Source: an uncultured Eubacteriales bacterium (GTDB lineage Bacteria; Bacillota; Clostridia; Lachnospirales; Lachnospiraceae). From it: 64,000 nucleotides of DNA. The first letter of the stretch is position 1, and each line of letters begins with the position of its first letter. Of this stretch, positions 26,722 through 33,023 are shown piece after piece. The stretch spans positions 62,001 through 126,000 of the forward strand of contig OMWY01000003.1 of assembly GCA_900314885.1 (NCBI GenBank), in the 5' to 3' direction. The translations under genes and the position numbers were made by a program. Below the pieces are notes generated by a model. It did not search any database. It saw only the letters and a list, made by a program, of their open reading frames with translations, and was not told the DNA's origin.

Positions 26722-26736
26722 TGAGAAAGTTTGTCA
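26722..26736 (-). promoter_or_regulatory. Fur-like box A
   Basis: Plus-strand TGAGAAA-G-TTTGTCA, a 7-1-7 palindrome with one broken pair, nine bases upstream of the -35 box at 26707-26712. Matching sites lie at 32382, 35770 and 35817. Confidence 0.55.
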
Positions 26737-26753
26737 ATACTAACATATTAGTA

Positions 26754-26779
26754 AAAAAGTTGCACACATGCAACTTTTT
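26754..26779 (+). promoter_or_regulatory. Palindromic operator upstream of the second AAA-DUF4143 gene
   Basis: AAAAAGTTGCA-CACA-TGCAACTTTTT, perfect 11-bp arms. A second near-perfect copy (TTGCA-TACG-TGCAA flanked by A and T runs) overlaps the -35 box at 26786-26812. The first AAA-DUF4143 gene has the same promoter-plus-palindrome arrangement. Confidence 0.6.
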
Positions 26780-26791
26780 ATGAGAAAAAAC

Positions 26792-26820
26792 TTGCATACG
26801 TGCAACTTTTTTGCTATTAT
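26792..26820 (+). promoter_or_regulatory. Promoter of the second AAA-DUF4143 gene
   Basis: TTGCAT, 17-bp spacer, TATTAT. The -35 hexamer and spacer are the same as for the first copy at 170-198. Confidence 0.75.
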
Positions 26821-26838
26821 ATATGCGGAGGTAGTGAT

Positions 26839-28146
26839 ATGCTAAGAAGAAAGGTAGAAAGCAAGCTTATCGAATGGAAAGAACGGAAAGACCACAAGGC
26901 TCTGCTGGTTGAAGGCGCCAGGCAGATAGGCAAATCTTATTCCATAAGCAAATTTGGCAATGAGAACTACGATGAATTTATCAATATTAACTTCAAGATT
27001 ACCCCCGATATCAGCGAAGTGTTCAGCGGTAATCTTGATATTGATACTGTTTTACTTGGATTACGCTTTCGCTTTCAGTCATATAAATTTGAAGAAGGCA
27101 AGACACTAATATTCCTGGATGAAGTTCAGGAATGCCCCGAAGCAATAACAGCTCTTAAGTTTTTTACTATTGACGGCCGTTTTGATGTTATTGCTTCAGG
27201 CTCTCTTCTTGGTATTGATTATAAGAGACCCTCTTCATATCCTGTCGGCTATGTCGAGTATCTTAAGATGTATGCCCTCGATTTTGAAGAATTTCTTTGG
27301 TCACAGAATATTGGTGATGATATGATCTCATCATTGAGGATGCTTTATGATCAAAAGTCTAAGGTTCCGATTGCCGTCAATAATAATATGATGAGCAATT
27401 TTCGAAAATACATAGCTGTTGGAGGTATGCCGGAGGCAGTACAGCGATTTGTTGATTCCGGCTTTTACGAAGAGCCTGACAGGGTACAGCGTGAATTAAT
27501 AACAGGTTATAAATATGATATTGCCCACTTTGCTCCGGCTGTCGAGAAAATTAAAGCTGAACAGTGCTATGATTCCATGTCGAAGCAGCTTTTAGGTAAA
27601 GAAAATCATAAGTTCCAATATAAGGTTGTAAGTGATGGTGGAAGCTCCAGAAAATATTATTCAAGTGTCGACTGGCTTATAACGGCAGACATGGCTTTCA
27701 AGAGTACCAATTTATCTGCTTTGAAATATAATCCTGTAGATTATGAGGATGAGTCTAATTTCAGGCTGTATACTAATGACGTTGGCTTATTGATTGGTAC
27801 GCGAGATTATAACCTGAAGAAAGAGATTATAGAAAATTCCGTAACAGGAGCTACGAGAGGCGGTTTATATGAATGCGCAATTGCTGATATCCTGATAAAA
27901 AAAGGATATAAGCTGCACTTTTACAGAAATGATCAACGCTCTTGTGAAATTGATTTTGTTATAGCTAAGGATGGTGCAGTTGTCCCAATTGAGGTTAAAT
28001 CAGGGAATAATCGTGCTACATCTTTAAAGCGTATAATGAGTGAAGATAAGACGATGGAATATGGCATAAAACTTATGGACGGCAATATTGTTGTAAGTGA
28101 AGAAGGAATAATTACCTTACCGATATATATGGCGATGTTTCTCTAA
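26839..28146 (+). CDS. AAA-family ATPase with C-terminal DUF4143 (PD-(D/E)XK-like) domain
   Basis: A 435-residue paralogue of the protein at 223-1524; both end LPxYMAMFL. Walker A is GARQIGKS, Walker B LIFLDEVQE, and the C-terminal nuclease-like pattern is complete here (EIDFVIAK, then VPIEVKSG). A winged-helix-like stretch lies in the middle. The ATG at 26839 has GGAGGT six bases upstream; an in-frame ATG at 26800 lies inside the promoter and is rejected. A MNT/HEPN pair follows 48 bases downstream on the same strand. The island looks AT-richer than nearby housekeeping genes. Confidence 0.87.
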   Translation: MLRRKVESKLIEWKERKDHKALLVEGARQIGKSYSISKFGNENYDEFININFKITPDISEVFSGNLDIDTVLLGLRFRFQSYKFEEGKTLIFLDEVQECPEAITALKFFTIDGRFDVIASGSLLGIDYKRPSSYPVGYVEYLKMYALDFEEFLWSQNIGDDMISSLRMLYDQKSKVPIAVNNNMMSNFRKYIAVGGMPEAVQRFVDSGFYEEPDRVQRELITGYKYDIAHFAPAVEKIKAEQCYDSMSKQLLGKENHKFQYKVVSDGGSSRKYYSSVDWLITADMAFKSTNLSALKYNPVDYEDESNFRLYTNDVGLLIGTRDYNLKKEIIENSVTGATRGGLYECAIADILIKKGYKLHFYRNDQRSCEIDFVIAKDGAVVPIEVKSGNNRATSLKRIMSEDKTMEYGIKLMDGNIVVSEEGIITLPIYMAMFL

Positions 28147-28154
28147 GAAACATG

Positions 28155-28179
28155 CTATATATTTACTTGTAATATATAG
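28155..28179 (+). promoter_or_regulatory. Palindrome between the AAA gene and the MNT/HEPN pair
   Basis: CTATATATT-N7-AATATATAG, perfect 9-bp arms, ending 15 bases before the MNT start codon. It has no T-tract, so an operator or processing site fits better than a terminator. Confidence 0.45.
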
Positions 28180-28194
28180 TGAAAGGCAGTATTT

Positions 28195-28506
28195 ATGGAT
28201 AAAGAAGTTTCTGACTATATAAAGAGCAGGAATATGACACCTGATCAGATTATTTCACAGGTTACAGCGATTTGCAGGAACCTTAATGTCGAGCATCTGA
28301 GTCTGTTTGGCTCATATGCCGAAGATAATCCTCATGATGGGAGCGATATAGATTTCATCGTATACGGCGTAAATGATATACAAGAATTAAAGGATAAAAT
28401 AGATAGGATATCTACACTGACTAAAATAGATATCTTTGATTATGATAATTGCAAGAATGAACATTTAAGAAAGGATATGGATAGTTATGGCAAAAAAATA
28501 TATTGA
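28195..28506 (+). CDS. MNT-type nucleotidyltransferase (antitoxin-like)
   Basis: A 103-residue minimal nucleotidyltransferase with the motif GS-x10-DID (GSYAEDNP...GSDIDF), which binds nucleotide and metal. In MntA-HepT pairs this protein inactivates the HEPN partner by adding AMP to its tyrosine. AAAGG lies before the ATG. The gene overlaps the HEPN gene by 20 bases, as is usual for these toxin-antitoxin modules. A third acidic residue (DIFDYD) may complete the catalytic triad. Confidence 0.85.
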   Translation: MDKEVSDYIKSRNMTPDQIISQVTAICRNLNVEHLSLFGSYAEDNPHDGSDIDFIVYGVNDIQELKDKIDRISTLTKIDIFDYDNCKNEHLRKDMDSYGKKIY

Positions 28507-28900
28507 AAGATATAACAGCTTCAAAGATAGTCTTTCTTCTCTAGAGAAGCTAAAGGAAAGAGATATAACTGATGATTTTGTAATAAGCGGCGCAGTACAA
28601 AAGTTCAGTCTCACATTTGATATATCATGGAAGGTTATGAAGGATATCATAACGAATTATCATGGCCTTTCGGATTTCGCTACCGGCTCTCCTCGTGAAA
28701 CACTAAAAGCTGCTAAATCCGTTGGATTAATAAAAGATGATATTTGGCTCGACATGCTATTTGACAGAAATAATCTGGTTCATGATTACGACGGATTATT
28801 AGCAAACGCATGCGTAGTGAAAATACGTGATATTTATATACCTGTCTTTGAGGAATTTAATGAGAGCGCCGGAAAAATAATAAAAATGATGCAGAATTAA
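28487..28900 (+). CDS. HEPN-domain protein (HepT/HI0074-like, toxin-like)
   Basis: A 137-residue all-helical protein of the nucleotidyltransferase-substrate-binding (HI0074) type. It has the ribonuclease-type motif RNNLVHDY, which fits the RX4HXY signature of HepT toxins; the tyrosine is the residue modified by the MNT partner in known pairs. The order here is MNT first, then HEPN. The pair is next to an AAA-DUF4143 ATPase, which suggests a defence or addiction cassette. Whether it is an active RNase cannot be told from sequence. Confidence 0.83.
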   Translation: MAKKYIERYNSFKDSLSSLEKLKERDITDDFVISGAVQKFSLTFDISWKVMKDIITNYHGLSDFATGSPRETLKAAKSVGLIKDDIWLDMLFDRNNLVHDYDGLLANACVVKIRDIYIPVFEEFNESAGKIIKMMQN

Positions 28901-28935
28901 CTTCTAATGCATAAATAATAGAAAAGGTATATTTT

Positions 28936-29829
28936 ATGAGATACTTGATTTACTATCTTCTGTTTATTAATATTGTAACGTTCATAATATATGGAGTCGA
29001 CAAAAAAAAGGCCGAGGACCATAAATGGAGGATTCGCGAATCTACCTTGCTTGGCCTGGCGGCGATTGGTGGTCCTGTCGGTGCCCTCTTAGGGATGCGG
29101 ATTTTCCATCATAAGACTAAAAAGAAGAAGTTCTATATAACAGTGCCGGCACTTATTATTTTATGGATGATTGTCATCTTTTTAGCATATTGCCTACCCT
29201 ATTATCACACAGTAGATGCTCCGTTATATCAGTCCGATAATACAGTGCAAATCATAGATGAAAGAGACTATATCTTTTACGATGGGCCCGGAAAGGATAA
29301 GGCTATGATTTTCTATCCCGGAGCGAAGGTAGATGAAAAGGCCTATGAGGCTCTGTTATATGAAACTGCAGAGGAAGGAATTGACTGTTTCCTCGTAAAG
29401 ATGCCATTTCATATAGCTTTCTTTGGAAAGAATCGGGCTGATGAAATTATTGAAAATTATAGCTATAAAGAATGGATTATGGCAGGACACTCTCTAGGCG
29501 GCGCCATGGCTTCGTCATATTTGAAAGGCCATGAAGATAAATTTAGTGGTATGATTTTTCTTGCCTCATTTGCGTCTTCAGATATAAGTGATGACAGCAA
29601 TCTGGATGTCCTGTCTGTCTATGGAAGTGAAGATAAGGTTCTTAAACGAGGATCATATGAAGCGGCTAAGAAGTGGTGTCCTCAAGGCAGTTTTACCGAA
29701 AAGATAATAGAAGGCGGTAATCACTCAGGCTTCGCTTATTACGGTCCTCAGAGTGGCGATGGGGAAGCCACAATAAGCAAGCAGGAACAGATAGACATGA
29801 CAGTAGATTATATCCTGGCCACATTTTGA
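28936..29829 (+). CDS. DUF1294 membrane domain fused to an alpha/beta hydrolase
   Basis: The 297-residue protein starts with a DUF1294 domain (YGVDKKKAEDHKWRIRE, then GGPVGALLGM), with membrane segments at about 1-20, 36-53 and 68-90. The rest is an extracytoplasmic or cytoplasmic hydrolase with nucleophile motif GHSLGG near residue 187. The likely acid is in YGSEDKV and the histidine in GGNHSGF. DUF1294 normally stands alone. The substrate is unknown. AAAAGG precedes the ATG. It lies 35 bases after the HEPN gene and converges with the P-type ATPase. Confidence 0.8.
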   Translation: MRYLIYYLLFINIVTFIIYGVDKKKAEDHKWRIRESTLLGLAAIGGPVGALLGMRIFHHKTKKKKFYITVPALIILWMIVIFLAYCLPYYHTVDAPLYQSDNTVQIIDERDYIFYDGPGKDKAMIFYPGAKVDEKAYEALLYETAEEGIDCFLVKMPFHIAFFGKNRADEIIENYSYKEWIMAGHSLGGAMASSYLKGHEDKFSGMIFLASFASSDISDDSNLDVLSVYGSEDKVLKRGSYEAAKKWCPQGSFTEKIIEGGNHSGFAYYGPQSGDGEATISKQEQIDMTVDYILATF

Positions 29830-29860
29830 GAAACTTTATCAATTATAAAAGGCGACGGCA

Positions 29861-31960
29861 TTATCTGCCGTCGTCTTCGTCTGTCAAGAGATCTGAAGTA
29901 GACCTTAGTCCAATCAGTAAAGTACTCGTATTATGAAGAAGCGCCGATGTCGCAGGCTGAATAACACCGGCAACACCTAGAGCTATGAGACCCGAATTAA
30001 AGCCTACTATAAATCTGTAGTGGCGCTTAATTCTCGCCATAAGTAAATTGCTCAGCTCCTTAAGAACCACAATCTGGTGAAGGTCGGAAGCCGATATAGT
30101 AACATCAGCTATCTCCCTCGCGATCTCAGCGCCGTTACTGATAGCTACGCCACAATCAGCGGCCGAAAGCGCAGGCGAGTCATTTATACCATCACCTATC
30201 ATAATTACCTTGTGGCCCTTAGCCTTCTCTTCTTCCACAAACTTCGCCTTGTCCTCAGGCAGGACTTCCGCATAATATGTATCGACACCGGCCTTCGTTG
30301 CAATCGCCGCGGCTGTCTTCTTATTGTCGCCGGTCATCATCACAACGTTTCTTATGCCGACCTTCTTTAATTCTCTGATAACACTCTTTACCTCCGGACG
30401 AAGCGGATCTTCGATGCATATTACAGCGGCAAGTGATCCTCCTACCGCTAAATAAAGCCTCGAGCAGTCATCCGGAATATTCTTGAAGCGCTCTTCCATA
30501 CCATCAGGGATGGCTGTATGCTCGTCCTCGAAGACAAAATGGAAACTACCGATTATTGCCTTTTCTCCGGTATTCATAATCGTCGTGCTAATGCCATGCG
30601 CGACTATATAATTTACCTTCGAGTGCATCTCATCGTGACGAAGATCCCTCGCCTTTGCCGCATTAACCACAGCATTAGCGATAGAGTGTGGAAAATGTTC
30701 CTCAAGGCAGGCAGCTATGCGAAGGAGTTCATCCTCACTCATGCCATTAAAGCTAATCACATTTCTCACAACCGGCTCTGCCTTCGTAAGCGTTCCGGTC
30801 TTATCTAAAACAATGGTGTCCGCATCAGCGACAGCCTCCAGGAATTTACCGCCCTTCACAGTAATATCATAATCGCTAGCCTCGCGTATAGCCGAAAGCA
30901 CAGATACAGGCATAGCAAGCTTCAGAGCGCATGAGAAATCAACCATGAGGACAGAGAGAGCCTTAGTTACATTTCTTGTAAATAAATATACCAAAGGAGC
31001 ACCGATAAGAGTATAAGGGACAAGCCTGTCGGCTAAATGTTCAGCCTGGCTCTCCACACCGCTCTTAAGCTTCTCGGTCTCTTCTATCATCTTCACTATG
31101 CTTTCATAACGGCTGTTGCCACCTGTCTTAGTTACTTTAAATGTAACCTCGCCCTCTTCGACAACAGTTCCTGCATAGACTGTAATGCCCTCCGACTTCT
31201 TGACAGGCACACTTTCCCCTGTCATCGAAGCCTGGTTCACCATGGCTTCACCATTTGTGACTATGCCATCAAACGGAATAACGCTTCCCATATGAACGAC
31301 AATTTCGTCTCCCGCCTTAACATCGTCCCGTTTTACAAGGACTTCCGAATCACCACTTACAAGCCATACCTTCTCTACATTAAGCGACATGGTATTCGCC
31401 AGGTCATTGACAGTCCTTTTGTGTGTCCATTCCTCAAGCATATCGCCAATATCAAGTAAGAACATGACGGAACCTGCGGTCGAGAAGTCTCCTCTCAAAA
31501 TAGAGACTGAAATAGCGGCAGCATCAAGAATCGAGACCTCCACCTTCTTGTGGAAAATAGAATTAAGTCCCTTTCCTATGTACTTGAATGATTTGACTAC
31601 TGCAATTGCCGCATTAATCCAGGCTGGGAAATAAAGATCTCTTATAAATTTTACGCAGACTTTCCCTATAATCTTATCACGATATTCTGCCGAAAGCTCC
31701 CTGCCTGAATTCTTGATAAATTCAGCCGGAACATTAGCGGTTTCATAAGTAAATGCAGAAAGTGCATTAACTACGGCGCTTCTGCCACACTTATATTCTA
31801 TTATCGCGTCACATGTATCCTCATGAACAGTAACATGCCCGACGCCATCTATATGCTTCAGATAGTAAAGCAGAGTGTCAGCCTCAGCGAATGACATGCG
31901 ATGTTGCATTGCATGCACCCTGAGCCTGCCGCTCGATTCATGCAATATCTTAAAACCCAT
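29861..31960 (-). CDS. P1B-type metal-transporting ATPase with SCALK membrane motif
   Basis: A 699-residue heavy-metal ATPase. The first ~70 residues look like an HMA domain that has lost its CxxC. Downstream are the TGES actuator motif, the phosphorylation motif DKTGTLT, the HP-type motif HFPHSI, MTGDN and GDGINDSPAL. The membrane metal site, normally CPC, reads DFSCALKLA, a variant found in some Firmicutes transporters; the transported metal is therefore unclear, with iron or manganese export as candidates. It follows the DUF6110-like gene by 2 bases, and the pair is behind a Fur-like box, which points to iron-linked control. Confidence 0.88.
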   Translation of the reverse strand: MGFKILHESSGRLRVHAMQHRMSFAEADTLLYYLKHIDGVGHVTVHEDTCDAIIEYKCGRSAVVNALSAFTYETANVPAEFIKNSGRELSAEYRDKIIGKVCVKFIRDLYFPAWINAAIAVVKSFKYIGKGLNSIFHKKVEVSILDAAAISVSILRGDFSTAGSVMFLLDIGDMLEEWTHKRTVNDLANTMSLNVEKVWLVSGDSEVLVKRDDVKAGDEIVVHMGSVIPFDGIVTNGEAMVNQASMTGESVPVKKSEGITVYAGTVVEEGEVTFKVTKTGGNSRYESIVKMIEETEKLKSGVESQAEHLADRLVPYTLIGAPLVYLFTRNVTKALSVLMVDFSCALKLAMPVSVLSAIREASDYDITVKGGKFLEAVADADTIVLDKTGTLTKAEPVVRNVISFNGMSEDELLRIAACLEEHFPHSIANAVVNAAKARDLRHDEMHSKVNYIVAHGISTTIMNTGEKAIIGSFHFVFEDEHTAIPDGMEERFKNIPDDCSRLYLAVGGSLAAVICIEDPLRPEVKSVIRELKKVGIRNVVMMTGDNKKTAAAIATKAGVDTYYAEVLPEDKAKFVEEEKAKGHKVIMIGDGINDSPALSAADCGVAISNGAEIAREIADVTISASDLHQIVVLKELSNLLMARIKRHYRFIVGFNSGLIALGVAGVIQPATSALLHNTSTLLIGLRSTSDLLTDEDDGR

Positions 31961-31962
31961 GA

Positions 31963-32268
31963 TTACTCTTCCTTTGGCTTATCCTCGTTATCGTCCTCAT
32001 CAAAGTTGAACTTGCTCTCACCCTTGATGATCTTGCCATCCTCCTCGTAACGCTTCTCATTTATATCCTTAGCGTCATGATAGATATCACTGCAATTTTC
32101 ACTTAAAGTCGTAGTCTTCTTTACTACACAATCCTTACCGCGGAGGACAGCAGCAGTCACATGAGTATAGAGCTTCTTCGCGTCCTTGCTTGAAAGTATA
32201 CTGATACCGGCCGTACCAAAGAGTACTCCACCTACAAATGTTCCAAACTTCTTCCAGTTAAATGCCAT
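31963..32268 (-). CDS. Small membrane-associated protein (DUF6110-like)
   Basis: A 101-residue protein with an N-terminal membrane segment (FGTFVGGVLFGTAGISIL) and a highly acidic C-terminal tail. It resembles the small proteins (DUF6110) encoded before this kind of P-type ATPase in Firmicutes and may be a regulatory or assembly partner. I chose the ATG at 32268, with AGGAGG seven bases upstream; an earlier in-frame start at 32292 lacks a ribosome site. It overlaps nothing and is coupled to the ATPase by a 2-base gap. Confidence 0.75.
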   Translation of the reverse strand: MAFNWKKFGTFVGGVLFGTAGISILSSKDAKKLYTHVTAAVLRGKDCVVKKTTTLSENCSDIYHDAKDINEKRYEEDGKIIKGESKFNFDEDDNEDKPKEE

Positions 32269-32337
32269 AATAAGCCTCCTATAAAAAAACACTGTATAAT
32301 TAATCTACATGCAAAGCTGAAGCTTTGTATTCTTTAA

Positions 32338-32366
32338 ATTATACAGCGTTAAATAAGTTAATTCAA
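32338..32366 (-). promoter_or_regulatory. Promoter of the DUF6110-like/P-type ATPase operon
   Basis: On the minus strand: TTGAAT, 17-bp spacer, TATAAT. The -10 region is part of a longer inverted repeat (CTGTATAATT ... AATTATACAG) that encloses a small CAAAGCT/AGCTTTG hairpin, so the leader could fold. Confidence 0.65.
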
Positions 32367-32381
32367 GATAATACGCCTTAT

Positions 32382-32396
32382 TGAGAAATTTTCTCG
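32382..32396 (-). promoter_or_regulatory. Fur-like box B
   Basis: TGAGAAA-T-TTTCTCG lies 15 bases upstream of the -35 box for the ATPase operon and directly after the HMA gene stop. Fourteen of 15 positions fit the palindrome TGAGAAAnTTTCTCA. Confidence 0.6.
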
Positions 32397-32759
32397 TTAA
32401 GCAATTTCATATCCGGCGTTTTCCACGGCTCTGCGGATCTCATTATCGGTTACTTCTCTCGACAGATGAAGCGTGGCTTCCTTCTTCTTAAGATCGACGT
32501 CAGCGCTGACTCCGTCTATCCGATTAAGAGAATTCTGCACTCTGATACGGCAGTTATCGCAGTGCATGCCGGAAATTTTAACTGTCTTAGTGCCTATCTC
32601 AGGCTCTGAGAGTGGCTTCTTTATCTCTATCTCATTTCCGCCACCGCCTCCGCAGCAGTCGCCTTCACCTTTAAAGTGCTTAATACTGCTACGAACAGCG
32701 AAGAAACCGATAACCACTAACAAAGCTATAATAACTATTGTGGCAATCACATTAATCAC
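32397..32759 (-). CDS. Membrane-anchored HMA-domain protein of the feo operon
   Basis: The 120-residue protein has an N-terminal membrane segment (INVIATIVIIALLVVIGFF) and a CCGGGGG stretch as in FeoB-associated cysteine-rich proteins. A ~65-residue HMA domain with the metal-binding motif GMHCDNC follows. So it looks like a fusion of a FeoB-associated membrane protein with a copper-chaperone-like domain. The start is a GTG overlapping the Fur-like stop by four bases. It probably handles metal at the membrane beside FeoB. Confidence 0.8.
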   Translation of the reverse strand: MINVIATIVIIALLVVIGFFAVRSSIKHFKGEGDCCGGGGGNEIEIKKPLSEPEIGTKTVKISGMHCDNCRIRVQNSLNRIDGVSADVDLKKKEATLHLSREVTDNEIRRAVENAGYEIA

Positions 32760-32989
32760 CTGGTTTCTATACTTTCGACCCTGTTAAGGACATCCAGGTC
32801 CTCAAGCTGTCTGATAGTCCTGTATACCGTCGCAAGTCCGATATTGCTGTCGCGGCTTACGACCTCGGTATAGATGTCCTTACAGTTCTCGAATTTTCTT
32901 GAAAATATAACGTCTACTATTACTTTTCTCTGCCTCGTCAGTCTGTATCCCTTCTTTCGAAGCAGCTTATTGACCTCATCAGCAGTCAT
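32756..32989 (-). CDS. Very short Fur-family protein (DNA-binding domain only)
   Basis: The 77-residue product matches only the N-terminal winged helix of Fur/PerR/Zur proteins: GYRLTRQRKVIVDVIF, then NIGLATVYRTIRQLEDLDVL. The C-terminal dimerisation and metal-binding half (HxH, CxxC) is absent. The gene ends cleanly and overlaps the HMA gene by four bases (GTGA), so it looks like a designed short form rather than a fresh frameshift. GTGAGG precedes the start. It is embedded in the feo operon, and Fur-like boxes lie upstream of that operon. Confidence 0.85.
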   Translation of the reverse strand: MTADEVNKLLRKKGYRLTRQRKVIVDVIFSRKFENCKDIYTEVVSRDSNIGLATVYRTIRQLEDLDVLNRVESIETR

Positions 32990-33023
32990 CTATACCTCAC
33001 TTTTTCATATGCTGTGACAACCC

